NCBI GenBank assembly: GCA_006503535.1
Contig: QYRS01000009.1
Span: 2,294,001-2,358,000 of the forward strand
Reading direction: 5' to 3'
Origin: Arthrinium phaeospermum
Taxonomy: Eukaryota; Ascomycota; Sordariomycetes; Amphisphaeriales; Apiosporaceae
Length of the DNA stretch: 64,000 nt
The position numbers and the translations under genes were made by a program. The notes beneath the pieces were generated by a model. The model had not been told where the DNA came from, ran no database searches, and saw nothing but the letters and a program-made list of their open reading frames with translations. This document shows, piece after piece, positions 46,701 through 58,933 of this stretch (position 1 is the stretch's first letter; each line of letters starts with the position of its first letter).

Positions 46701-48600
46701 TGGACTCGCTGTCTCCATCTACATCCTCAAGAACCGACTCCTCGATACTATCAATCGGAACATCGGGGTTGAAGGGTAGCTGCCGCTCGGGGCTGGAGGG
46801 CGCAGGAGAGGAGTTGAAGTGGTAGTCAGAGTCACGCTCAAAGGCTTTGTTGCCATTGACACGCTGGAGAATGGACTGGCGGGAGATACTGGGGAGCTGG
46901 TAGTCCATATCCAGACCAGAGATGTCTCCGACGGTGTCATCCTCTTCGCCTGCCTCTGATTCAGCAGCCTCCTCCTCGTGGTCATCTGGTGTAGGGCTCT
47001 CGACTCTATCGCGAGGACCTGCACGTCGCATGCGCCTCTCTCGCTGTTGCTCTGCGAACGACTTGATGGGATCAGTCGAGATAGCCTTGGGGCTTGTGTC
47101 CTCGGAGAGCATCATGAGCTTCAGTCGCTCTTCCAGAGACATCTTGCCGTTACCAATGTTCTGGATTTCAGACTTGCTCGACGCGGCGGGAGGCGGCGTG
47201 GGAAGGTCCCGACGGGGGCTTCCCAGCATGCGCTCGGCGGTTGCGGACAAGCCATTTGATGAAGAGTTGGATTGGGTGCGGACATGGCCCATGCCTGGCA
47301 GAGGAGGCAGCGGGCGGTGTTCACCGTTCGATGCAGTCGAGTCAGTGCGGCCATGTCCAAGTTGGGGCCTGGCAGTATCCGCTGGCGAAGGAGCCCCTTC
47401 AGGCAGAGGACTGTTTTCGAACCTCTCCTCGCGGTTGTCCCCACGCCACTCATCAGGCCCAACGACAGGCGTCTTGTCTGTGTCTTCAAGAGTGGCATCG
47501 AAACTGTCATCCTGAAGATCGCCCTCGTCCCGGTAAAGACCATAGGCGTCCTCATCATCGTCCTCCTCCTCCTCCGAGTCGTAGCTGCCTTCTCTAGAGT
47601 TTGTGCCGATTGAAGACAGATCTGGCGTTGCCATCTCATACTCGTTGATCTGTGGAGGACCGTTGTCGAATGTGACGCTCTTCATGTTCCTGTTCAGGGT
47701 CTTGCCCCAAGGAAGATCGTCGTCTTCGTGTATGGACTCACCAAAGTAGTCACTTGGTTGTGAGCCATTGCTGCTCTTGAACCGGGAGTTGGAGAGTGAC
47801 GACTTGGTAGGGGAGACCTGATCCTTGCTGGGGCTGCGGGGGCTGAGAGGTGTTGGACTCGCTAGGGTTGTGGGACTGACGATGGACCTTCCCGGGCTGT
47901 AGAGCGGGATGCTCGACGCGCTGTCACTGCGGCCATGGGCTGACCGGAAACCGCCCACGGGGTTGCTGATATAGGCACTGTTTGTTACCTTGGCAAGAGG
48001 TCGCTCTATGGTAGGTATCCGTGTGGGGTCGTATTCTTGCTTCTGCTCCCGCGCGAACATGGTGCTGTTCTTGACACGGGAGGCCTTCTGCAGGCGCTCA
48101 ATAGACGAGCGTCGCACAGGGGACGGTGAGCCGCTTCCATAAAGATCATTCTCCTGAGTGACGCGACTTTGCCAGTACTGGTGACGAGAATTGGTGCTGT
48201 CTAGCGGTGAGGACTGGAATGGCGATGAATCGGTATTGGGGCCCATCTTCTGTAAGCGCGCCACTTGTGTCAGTTTGTGATATTTTCCGAGCGGTTGACT
48301 CAGGCGGTGGATGTTGTTGTTGCTGGGTGCTGGGTGCTGTTGCTGCTGCGACCACTTACCTTGGTTGTTTGGTTCCAACTGGGCGAGTTCCGCCTCTTCT
48401 CACCGACGGATATTTCTGACAAAGGACGGGGTACGCTGCTCTTGTTGGGCGTTGTGGAAGGCGTGCTTGAGCCCTTGGAGATGCGCAATGGTTGTGTAAT
48501 CTGGTGGAGAGTTCATGTCAACAGACGGAGACTTGGACGGTGGCCCGAACGCGGCAAGCGCCGGTGTAAGTAGGGTACTTACTGCTTCCTCAGTAGCCAT
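43703..48600 (-). CDS. BUD4: BUD4/anillin-like septation protein with C-terminal PH domain
   Basis: Five exons in frame: 48600..48583, 48500..48360, 48249..45009, 44956..44220, 44161..43703; 1531 residues. Exon 1 is only 18 nt (MATEEA). Exon 2 gives ITQPLRISKGSSTPSTTPNK, then RPLSEISVGEKRRNSP, which matches the start of the family. Exon 3 is a long disordered Ser/Asp/Glu-rich region with acidic repeats (residues ~650-900). Residues ~1130-1370 are the anillin-like DUF1709 region (RGRLFVKVMGVKDLDLPLPR, NDLEFQLTLNVKLE). The last ~150 residues are a PH domain (YWRRRYFKLVGTKLTAYHES, FNNGEVIDFYADTAEDKD). Bud4 organises septins and the contractile ring and binds membrane lipids through the PH domain; in hyphae it is needed for septation. 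The frame across exon 3/4 (LPR-NERTWFSLTL) and 4/5 (GGDCP-YWRRRY) is supported by conserved protein. Confidence 0.92.
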
Positions 48601-48624
48601 TTTGGTTGTTTTCTGGACAATAAA

Positions 48625-48639
48625 TTAAAGGTGGATCAT
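48625..48639 (-). other. Minimal upstream ORF (4 codons) in the BUD4 leader
   Basis: ATG ATC CAC CTT TAA on the minus strand, 24 bases upstream of the BUD4 start codon. Whether it is transcribed and translated is inference. Confidence 0.4.
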
Positions 48640-48988
48640 TTCCTTCGAGGAAGTATTCACAAGGGAAAAGATGTTAAGCGGCGAATGCGCTGCGCTATTG
48701 GGTGGTGTTTTGCCCGCTCGGCTGTTGGTGTGCCAGCAGAGCTCGACGTTTTTGTTTTGATATTGAGAGACCACTGGGGTCTATTGGTGGGTGTATGTCT
48801 TGTCAAAAGAGCGCCGCACCGCAATTGGAATGCAATTGCGACGAGCTGCGGCGGGGAAAATATGTAGGTATGGAGTGTAGTGAGAGGAATCAAAAACTCT
48901 TGGTTTTTTGGGGTTGTTCTTTTAGAAAGAAACGCGGTGGAATGCGACACGAAGGCAGGATAAGTGGTTGTAGCCAGACACCAGTCCT

Positions 48989-48997
48989 TCACGGCAT
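48989..48997 (-). other. Minimal upstream ORF (2 codons) in the BUD4 leader
   Basis: ATG CCG TGA on the minus strand. It is the only other minus-strand ATG in the ~820 bases upstream of BUD4, so it would be met by scanning ribosomes if transcription starts beyond it. Confidence 0.35.
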
Positions 48998-51900
48998 TTG
49001 TTGACGTAGAATGGAAAATCAAGAGGGAAGAAGGTAGGCAGGTTGGGTTACGGCGGTTGGGCGGTAACGGAGTTGCTTTGGGACAGGCTATATCGCTGGA
49101 ATCGATATTTGAACGGGACCCGAAATGGAGATTGGTTCCTTGCCAACTCAGAGAAAGGAGGATGGAGATGAACAATAGGAGGAACGACGAACGTAGATTC
49201 AACGAAGCGGTCTGCGCAGCACCAGTTGGGTAGATATTATTATTTGCGAAGCGGTGGTGAGCACTTGGGCTTGGGTCGAGGTAACAAGAGCGGCGGGATG
49301 TCACAGGGAACCGCCGCTGATTGGCCGGGGAGCTGTTGCGATGTAAACAGAGGAGCAGCTGCCCCAAGCTTCCCCACCAAATCCACCAGCTTCCACCAGC
49401 TCGACTGCGCTCGGCGGCGGTTGCCATACCAATTACGCCGACGGTGTAGGGATGTTGGGCGCCGGCACCACTCCCATGGCCAGACTCCCAGCGACTCTAG
49501 CAAACTGCTACTGCTAGCAGCAGCTCGCCAGCGGCTACGCACTCCGGAGAATTGCTTGCGAGCCGGCTTGCTACTGCACGTCGCTGCCATCTAAACCCCT
49601 CTGAGCCTAGGGATTGCCCGGTGGACTGTTACTCAACAACGTCCATCTGCCCTCATTCGCCCTTGGGTGGCTGTCGCATTGCTCGACATATTAATAAATA
49701 CACCCATATGGTTAGTAGTGCTGCAGGCCATCAGCCATTCGCGGTGTGTGCTGGCGGCGATGATCCAGTTTTGGTCTTTTTTTCCCCATCCTGTTGCGGC
49801 CCTCACTTACAAGCTAAGCTGGTTGCCGTGTTGCTCTCTCCCTCTCTCTCTCCATATGCCGTTTCTAGTGTTCTTCGATTTTCAACGCATTCCTAACCGA
49901 CCTACTATTCATAGTCCTTAGGGCGATGTGACCAGCAGAATATCGAGATTCCCTTACATTAGCTAGCTGGCTAGCAAGCTGCGGCATCCACCGGCTGCGT
50001 CAAGCTCGTCTTTTCTGATGCAGTCTAACGCACGTAATAAGCATTGTGGCCAGTTTTGGGCGGCGAGTCCACTGCTGCCGCGTCCCGTCTGTGGTGTCGG
50101 TTCTTGTTTCGTCCCCCTCACCTCTCCTCGTATCCACTCGATACAAACAGGGAAAAAGGAACGAGGTGCCAAAACCTGCATTGGCTCTTTTGTTGACTTC
50201 CAATGTTGACTGGGCCGAACCCAGAAGAGAAAAAAAGCACATTGAGCTTTGCCGTCCATGCCAAGTCCCAAACCCGTCGAAAGACTGGAAGAAGGATACA
50301 TGTATGTAGATAGTTCAGGCGAGTCTCATATTCGGGGGCTAATGTTTTCATTAGTAGATGGACCATCTGATTCACATCACAACATTCATTGATTGTGCTG
50401 TGGCCGGTTACTACCGTACGGGGTGCTGCTGTTAGTGCAAAGGTGCATTAGGTCCCGCGACAGATGCACAGACAAACGTCACCCTGAAATATTGGTTCGG
50501 CCGTCTGTGTGTGCATTAGAGTCTGCATATCACGAACCTGCAATTCAACTCACGACATTGTACATATCATCACTGGGCTTCAGGGCTCCTCTCTGAGCAG
50601 TTCGTCGCCCTCTCTACAAAACAAATCCTGCGGTGTTGGCAGTGATCGACCCTGCATCTGTTACGGCGGACGGTCGACCCTGGAATGCTCAGAAGGGCCA
50701 GTCATGATCTCTAGGGATAGATGCATCTTTTCTTCTTCTGTTAAAAATTTTCTTCTGCTTTCTTTCTTCTTCTATGCCCCGCTGGTCTTGGCGAAGTCCA
50801 TTTCTATGTCCTATTCTGAATATTGATGATTGGTTACACGGTTCTGACTGGTGTAAGTCAGTGTAACCCTCCGACGGCCCAACCCGTAGCATGCCGCATC
50901 TTGTTCCTGGTGTTTATATGTTCAGATATGGCCTTCCCAGGATATGTAGCCCCTTAAACCCTATCAAATGGGCATTTTTAGGTAAGTTATTGGACACAAT
51001 TGTCGTTTCGTAGTCATAGAGTAGCTGTCGCTACTACCCATGCCGTCTCTCTCCAAAGCCTGCCTTATTCCAGCGAGCCGCATGCGCTCTTCCCCATCCT
51101 GGTATGGCATGCCCTCCTCCTGTGTATCCTCCGCCAAACAATGAAACACGTTCGCTGGCCCTTTGCAGGCGCGAGGCGTGCTGTGCCTGGATTGTGACGC
51201 CCGAGTACTGGGCGCAAGGCTTTCAGTAAGCCGGCATCCTGTGGCTATGTATGTCAGCTCAGCTTGCTGGGTGTAATGGCGCCACCTGTTGGTGTAATAT
51301 AGCCCGAGCCCAGGAAACCGACAAATGGTTGAGACTCAAGGAACATCATCCTTGTCATCGTAGTGACGCTTTGCAGCTGGGTGCGAAATGCTCCGAGCCT
51401 GGCTTGTTCGAAACATGAACAGCAACCTAAGTAAAAATGCAGTGCACGCCTTCAACAAGGATAGTCGCACTGCTTTGAGTTCGATCTGCATCTGAGCAAA
51501 AGGCTCCTATATACCAGGTCCGTATTGGGACCCCCGACACAAGGGGAATGGATGTAAGCTCTCAGCTCAAGGTGGGCGCGCGCTAGACAACGAAGACTTG
51601 GTATACTTGACGAAATACCGAAAACCCGATCATCTTTTGTATGGCGATTCCGTAGTCGTTTCGTCATTGACATGAAAGCAGCCTGACAGAACTGCAAGCT
51701 GCAAAGATACCTCAAGAACCTCACTAGACGGATACCCCATTATCGTCTGAGAGGATTCATCGCTCATAATGGTGGAAGGAACTTTCCATCTCTCTGTCTT
51801 TGAATTCGCACACCAGTGTTGGCTTCGCTGCTCACTTTCATATTGAGATGCATTAGCCTTCTACAGGCTAACGAAAGGCTGGATTGAGTAGGAAGTCGGC

Positions 51901-52335
51901 CGGCTAAAGAACGTAAACTAGGTAAAGAGACGTTTACCCGCAAAGTTGTATAGTCAAACGGCTGAAAGGATAGAGCGGGAGGCATAGCAGGTTACTTAGA
52001 TGAATTGAATTATCAGTCTGAAAATGGCTGCATTTGTGCAGATTAGTGTCAAAGAAGGAAGGCGCATAGAACATGTCACAGGTCACAGGAGCAGAGAAGA
52101 CAGAAGGTAGTTTTTAGTTTTTAGTTCGTGCATATATAAATAATTAGACTTTCTCGGTTTTCTCCCGACACGGGGCCTCTATAGCGACCGAGGTGGTATC
52201 AAAAATACAAGAGTTTATAGTGTAAGAAAATTAAAAGACAGTTTCCAACCCCGTTACGCGCCACCCAACCAAGACCAACCGACCATTTCTATTTGATGGT
52301 GTTATTGTTGTTTTACTGTTTTGTTCGGAAGGGCT

Positions 52336-55300
52336 TTAGTCGGCCTCCTCGATGATGGTCTTCTGGGCGACGTAGTAACGGTCACCACGCTCGTCGCGCT
52401 CGTGCTCGACAGCGACCTTGCTGAGATGGGTCAGGATGTTCTCCATCATGGTGTCCTGCTTGGAGCGCTTCTTGCGGCCAAGGTTGTCGAGGGTGGACCA
52501 GCTGGACATGGCGTAGTAGATGATGCCGATGACGATGACAACGGCGATGGAGTACAGCCAGATGACAACGATGGTGACAATGTCGACGGCGCCGTTCTGG
52601 GACAGCTTGGGGTTCAGAGACCAGGCAGTCTCGAGACCCTCACCGCTGAACCAACCGAAGCCAGCGAAGAGAGAAGCCAGGATATCGACACAGAAGATGG
52701 CGATAACCAGTTGCCAAGAGGGGTAGGTCTCGAAGCCACGGGTGACGAAGATGAGCCAGTTCTCGGTAAGAGCGACCTGGAGGAAGAGCATCTCCTGGAC
52801 ACCACCGTAGTTCTGGATGATACCACCGCTGGGGAGCCAGAGGGTACCGCGGAGGATCCAGGTACCGAGAGACAGCAGGATACCGAGGACGATGGAGATG
52901 ATCCAGATCTTGGGCAGCTGCCACTCGACGGGGCGCTTCTCGAAGTGGGCGTTATCGTAGGCAACAGCGATGGTGGCAAGATCGGCGAAGAGAGCGATGA
53001 AGACAATCAGGTCGGCACGGATGGTCTCGTTGATGATGACCATGGAGGTGACGAGGTAGATCTCGAGATGCAGGCAAAGAGCGATACGGTACTGGATGTA
53101 GGCCTTCATGCGCTGGAAGATTTGACGGGAGATCTTGATGGCGGAGACGATAGTGCTGAGACCGGGGGCAAGGAAGACGATATCGGCAGCGGCCTGGGCG
53201 GCCTCAGTGGAACCCTCGACGGCAATACCACAGTCAGACTTCTTCAGGGAGGGAGCATCGTTAACACCGTCACCAGTCATGGCAGTCAAGTGACCACGCT
53301 GCTGAAGCATCTCGACGACCTGGTACTTGTGTTCGGGGAAGACCTCAGCGAAACCATCGGCACGCTCGCAAAGATCGTGGACGGAGGTACCGGGCATGCC
53401 AGAGTGGATGAGCTTGTCGGAGTTGTAGACCTTGGAGCCAAGGTTAAGCATGTGGCAGGTCTCCTTAGCGATAGCAATGGCGTCACCAGTCAACATCTTA
53501 ACGGAGATACCAAGAGCCTGGGCCTCAGCGATGGTCTGGGCAGTGTCGGAGCGAGGGGGATCGAAGAGAGACATCATGCCGAGCATTTCCCAGGGACCAT
53601 CTTCCTCCTTGACAGCGACAGCGAGCGAACGGAAACCACGGCGAGCGAGTTCAGTAGCCTTGGCGCGGAAGAGCTCGGCCTGTTCCTCAGTGCAGTTGGA
53701 GATAGCGAGAACAGCCTTGGGGGCACCCTTGGCGCAAGTGTAGCGGACACCCTGGTGAGTAACTTCGGCAGTGATACGCTTGGAGACGGGGTCGAAAGGA
53801 GTGAACTTGTCCGTCTTCCAGCCCTCGGCGAGCATCTCCTTGGCCTTGGGGTAGCGCTTGAGGGTAAGGATAGTGATCTTGTCAATGGGGTCGAGAGACT
53901 TGATGTTGTGGGACGAGGCCAGGGCAGCGACAGCCATCATCCAGTTGATGTCAACACCCTCCATGACGAAAGGCTCGCGAACGGACAGCTGGTTGGCAGT
54001 GAGAGTTCCGGTCTTGTCGGAGCAGAGGATGTCGACACCGGCGAGAGACTCGATAGCGGTAAGCTTCTGGACAATGGCCTTCTCCTCAGCCAGGTAGGCG
54101 GCACCGACGGCAAGGGTGGTAGTGGTAACGACGGGCAGACCGACCGGGACACCGATGATGAGCAGAATCAGGGCGTAGTGGAGCAGGTTGATGGAGCTGT
54201 CGGAGGGAAGGGCGATGTTCAGGTTGCGGTAGAAACCACCGATCCAGGCGACGAGAATCCAGAAGACGACGAGGACCAAGAGACTGGCACCGATGGAGTT
54301 CATGATGGCCTTGAAGTGACCGGAGTCCTGGGCACCCTGAACGAGAGAGGCAGTCTTTCCGACGAACGAGGCTTGGGCACCGGAAGTGACAACACCGTAG
54401 GCCTTGCCGCGCTTGCAACCAGTGGTGTAGTAAACCACGTCGGTCATGTACTTCTCGACGGCGAGGGACTCTCCGGTGATGGCAGACTGATCAATAGCGA
54501 CAATGGCGTGGCCGGTGTGAGGGGTACCCTCGTCATCATCGTGCTCAGCCTTCTTCTCGCTGGTAGAGTTGCTCTGGGCGTTCAGCTCAGCAACGTACTG
54601 AGCCTGGCCGTTGGGGTTGTCATAGTCGCAGATCAGGCGGCAGTCAGCGGGAACAACGTTGCCCTCTTCGATGATGACGATGTCACCAGGGACGAGTTCT
54701 CTGGCGCGGATCTCTTCCTGCTTGCCGTTGCGGATAACAAGTGCCTTCATGGCGATATCACCCTTGAGACTGGCAACAACATCGGCAGCTTGCTTCTCCT
54801 GGTACCAACCAACGATGGCGTTGAGGAGCAGGATACCGATGATGATACCAGCGTCAAGCCAATCCTGGAGACCGAGAGCAAGGATGAAAGCAACTTCCAT
54901 AACTGCACGCGATTGTTAGTAAAAGCATGTCTAGCATGAGAGATCGGGGCGGCTTACCATAGAGGACGGGGCCGCGGAAGAAGCCGATGAACTTGAGAAG
55001 CATGTTCTCCTTCTCGGCGGCGAGCTCGTTCCATCCGGACTGCTTGCGTCTCCGCTCGACCTCGAGGTTGTCGAGACCCTTGTGCATGTCGGTCTTGACC
55101 CATTCTGACGGTGTCTGGAAGTCGCTCTTGGATTTCGTAGAAGCTCCAGATTTACCGCTCTTCCAGAAGGCCCACCATGGTGCCTTCTTGCCCTCGCCTT
55201 CAAAGTTCTCCTCCTCTTCTGTCTCCGCGTTGGGATCCCGGTAAGTGTCGACGAAACGAACCAGACTGTGATGAATCGGTCAGAATGGAGCCAGATATCG

Positions 55301-55545
55301 TGGGGTTGAGATATGCTTAAATGGGATACTTACGCTTTGTACTCGTCCATATAGGGGTTCTCGCCCTGGGGGGCAGACTTGGTTACGGGCGTGTTGGGCT
55401 CCGAGGGGACGTTTCTTCGGTTGTTCTCATCGAGAAAGGTGCCCGACTCGTGCTCGTGGCCACCTTCCTCATTAGCGGCGGCGGAGTATTCGGGGTTGCT
55501 CTTGTGGCCGCCGAGACCTTTCAACTTCTTTAGATTAGGTGCCAT
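52336..55545 (-). CDS. Plasma-membrane H+-ATPase (P3A type), long-N-terminus class
   Basis: Three exons in frame: 55545..55334, 55265..54958, 54902..52336; 1028 residues. The catalytic Asp is D469 in CSDKTGTLT. The actuator motif TGES is at 317-320 and the hinge TGDGVNDAP at 716-724. D814 in FIALFADLATIAVAYDN matches the membrane Asp that carries the proton in the Neurospora enzyme (Asp730). About ten membrane segments can be seen. The pump exports H+ using ATP and powers nutrient uptake. Compared with the classical ~920-residue fungal PMA1, this copy has a longer charged N-terminus (about 175 residues before the first membrane helix), an insertion of about 35 residues before the TGES motif (NSTSEKKAEHDDDEGTPH), and a tail ending YVAQKTIIEEAD. 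It therefore looks like the second PMA class of moulds; no gene symbol is given because naming varies. Codon use is strongly biased, so it is probably highly expressed. Confidence 0.93.
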
Positions 55546-58500
55546 GGCGTAACAGTCCAGCTGTGAGACAGAAGAAGAATTCAGGAGCAAGCAACGATTA
55601 GCCGGAGCTAGGATTAGCCGGAGCTAGGAGAGAGACAACGTATTATACCACGGAGTATGCAACGGAAGATAGACGAGAGGAGGGAGATTGGGCGTAAGGA
55701 AGGAGAGTAGAGAGAAGCATCCCAACGTTGGATGAAGGCGCTACTTATAGGGAATCGGCCCCCATACCGACGACGGCCGGAGACCTGCCGCAACTGCCAT
55801 GTCTTGGCCCGTTTCCTCTGTACGTAGCAGCTAGGGGACTGAATAGTTGCAGGGGAAAACTCCACCGACGCCATTTTCATTTTTGGCGGGTACTCAGGTG
55901 AAGGCCCTTTTCCGCGCAGCGAAGGCGAGATGGAGATCTCATTCTAAAGGCTCTAGGGTGCCTTCCAAGATGGGACGAAATGTCCCGCAACTGGCCTATC
56001 AGGGCGGGCCTTACCCAGTATCACTACTGGGGCGCCTCTGACAAAAAGTGAACACGATGTAGCGTTGATCGGTTTCGCGAAGCTAGTTGGGGCTACCGTT
56101 GAAATTGGACATGGGATCCTCTCCACGCCAAGTATTGTTGGAGAGGTGAAGCGATCTGAAAATGCCTCACCAGGGACGAATAAGCGTCAGCCGTAGTAAC
56201 CAAAATCTCTTCAAGAGTTGCAACAGCTCCGGGCGATCACGTACCCCTGCCGGGGTTTCAGCAACGATGGAGCTTGAAACGGCGCTATATCGCGGCTCTA
56301 TCGCGGCACGTGACTTGGAGAGAGTCAGGGACACCCCTAAACCCCCAAGTCTCGCGCGTCCGCCGCCACGAACTCCTTTGTGAAGTGGGTGACTGGCAAG
56401 CTGCACGCGCATGGCCGCGCATGGGGGGTTCTCACCTACAGAAACATGATCTTCAGATGGAGCAGAAACAAACCGTCGGCAACTGTCCCTGGGCCTGCCG
56501 GACAGCCAATGACATTGTGATTGACAGATAATACTGGCGCCAGGCGCTAGACAGAAATCAGAAGAGACGGTCTATTTTAAAATAGATAAGACGTGACAGA
56601 AACTGCCAAGCTACCCTGTGTTCGAAGAAGCCGTCGAGGGCTGACTCGTCTCGAGCCCGTCTAGAACTGCGCAGGAGGCAGCTACTTGCGCGAATATCCG
56701 CCGGCGTCAGAGAAACCGTACCGGCACGCCTTGTACACCGCGCGAACTAGCATTCGCTAGTACAAATCGCGCATGCCGGTTGCCGTCCGTACATGGCGAG
56801 CATGGTCGGGATGGTGGCAACGGGTCAAGTTCTGGGTTCCTGACTAGTCGGCCTCGGGCTTAGGCGTGCGTGGGCAGGCTGGCTGGGTTGGCTGGGGGTG
56901 CTCTCAATCGCGTTCTAGCAAAAACAACTCTAACTAAAATGACATTTCTCCGCAACTCCGTCCAGGATGGATCAGGGCGACGAGAGCAGGTACCCGGTTT
57001 AGCTGGTCTCCATAGGTACAGTAGGCACCTTTCTGGGCACCTGGCAGGCAGTATGTAGGCAGGAGATTGTACAGTAGTCTCCGACCACCGGCCCCGGAAA
57101 TAATCCCAGAAAAGCCTCAGAGCCAAAGCTCACCGAGGTCCAGCTTCAGATAAACGGAGCGTTATCTAGCGGGCCTACTGTGTCTTGGTAGCGGGGCGAG
57201 GCCCAGGGACGGAGGGGACGGACGACGGAATTTACAAGTAGAAGCGAGGTGCGAGGCGAGGCAAGCAGACAAAGCTGAGCTGACTGGCTCCTGGCAAGGA
57301 AGGCGCGCCGCGCTCTGACCCAAATAGTCTCATCCATCCTAGCTTCTTCTCGTGTGTTTAGCTCTTTCACTCGCCCGCACGGCTTCGGTCGAAACCGATC
57401 CCTTTTTTTCTCTCTCTCTTGCCTCCCCCTTCCCCCCATTCCAGAAGCCGGCTAGTAGGATCTCGCCTCCCTCGTGGCGTTGCGGCTCTATCTCGGGGTC
57501 GGCGTCGAGAGGTGTTGCTTGCCTATTGTAGTAACAGTTTTGGAATTGCATCCTCGATCATGAAACTTCACGGGCATCAAACAATCCCCTCCTTGGCGAT
57601 GAGGGGTCACGTTGTAAGTGGGCATGAAGCCCAGGTTGGAAAAGACCTACAAAAAGCTTGTCGCGTCTTGCAGCCAGTGCCTGCCACGGGCAACGGGTAA
57701 CGAGCTTGGGCCGCGCCGAAGCGCTCTACCTATTTGTCTATGTGTTGGTGGTGTGCCATCGGGCTTCTTGGCCAAAACAGACCGTAACTCCTTGGACAGA
57801 GGCAATGCTGCGATATTGTAATTGAACGACCAAAGAGGTCCCGTTGATGACAAAGGAGCGTCCGAAAAGGCATGCAAATCGGCAAGTCCGCCAAGACCCG
57901 CGAGCGTCAAGCCCGTAGGACCTTTGTTTTGGTCAGACTTCATGCCGTTTCAACCACCCGCCACTGGCCACCCCCATGCCCAGAATACTAAATCTGGGGA
58001 GTACAGTCCGTTGAAGGGTGTAGGGTCTGGGGTTGTGGAGTATGCGAGCGTGCCGTCTTGATTGATTTGTTTCTAGCTGACCAAGGGGCAGATGTGACTA
58101 AATGACGATGTTTCTCGCCGTTGATAGGCGAGATCGACAGACGACACCGCCTTCGTCATCGCTTGGCTCGTGTACCAAATAGTGAAGCTGATGGCGAAGC
58201 TTTCGGCAGGAACGTCAAGAGATATCGTGTGCGCTAGCCAAGGTAAGTCATATCTGCACACCGCAATTCTTCAATATGTGGTTGTATTCTGGGATGCACC
58301 GAGGCACCTACCAGCCCAGCCTCCCGGCCAACGTCGGAAAATACGGTGACGTGTAAATCGCGAACCAGCCGCCAACGCGGGCTTCGCGAACGACCTCAGT
58401 GTCCAAGCTTTCGACAACGCATCGAGATTTCTCCTTAAGCAATGGACACTAAGCCGATCCAGTCTGAAATTAGGACTGGTCCGAGGTGGGACGTGGTGGT

Positions 58501-58933
58501 TTATCTAATCTTAAAAGTCCTGCTTTGGCCGCTGCCATCAGATTGTGATCAATGGAAAGGAATTCGGTTGACAGGCCAATTGATCGGCCAATAAAATGAC
58601 TCAATGCCCCCACAGCTGCGCGCTGGAAGGCTCCGCAGCCCCAGACCATGGTTTCCGCCAATCAGGTGCAATTAAGGTTTGGCGAAAAAGTCCATGCTGA
58701 TAGGCTGATAAGATAAGCGATAAGCTCAGGTCTGCGTGGGAACCTCGAAATTTTGTTCGGTAGGCGGGACGAGAGAGGTCACGCACGGTAGGCTGTAGGT
58801 GGGAATACACATGCAAAGCCGAGATCAACGAATGCCCAATTGCACGACTTCGCGCTGAAACGAAGCCGCTTTCTATTTTTAATACCGGCTCCTCTATTTC
58901 AGGCTGCTGCTAGCAGCGCTTCGGCGATTCGAG
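55546..58933. promoter_or_regulatory. Divergent intergenic region, H+-ATPase / DBP9
   Basis: 3.4 kb between start codons, with no ORF of recognisable type. Apart from the 16-bp duplication I found no clear repeat. Probably a large promoter for the ATPase. Confidence 0.5.
55596..55627. repeat. 16-bp tandem duplication upstream of the H+-ATPase
   Basis: Two perfect adjacent copies of gattagccggagctag, about 50-80 bases upstream of the ATPase start codon. Probably in the 5' leader or core promoter. Confidence 0.9.

Larger units (their letters stand above)
48601..52335. other. Intergenic region: BUD4 promoter/leader and H+-ATPase 3' flank
   Basis: 3.7 kb without a credible gene. The part next to BUD4 (48601-49423) is pyrimidine-rich and ATG-poor on the BUD4 strand. 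A 116-residue minus ORF at 49240-49590 looks like noise. The right part, next to the ATPase stop codon, has short tttttagttttt repeats near 52110 and probably holds its 3' untranslated region. Confidence 0.5.

Noticed and set aside
49240..49590. 116-residue minus ORF upstream of BUD4
   Set aside because: No family resemblance, biased to Ser/Arg/Trp, and it lies at the edge of the likely BUD4 promoter.
52321..54939. 872-residue open frame antisense to the H+-ATPase
   Set aside because: It mirrors the ATPase exon exactly. Strong codon bias in the sense frame avoids the codons that would give stops in this antisense phase. The translation is a Gly/Asp/Val/Leu-rich product without domains.
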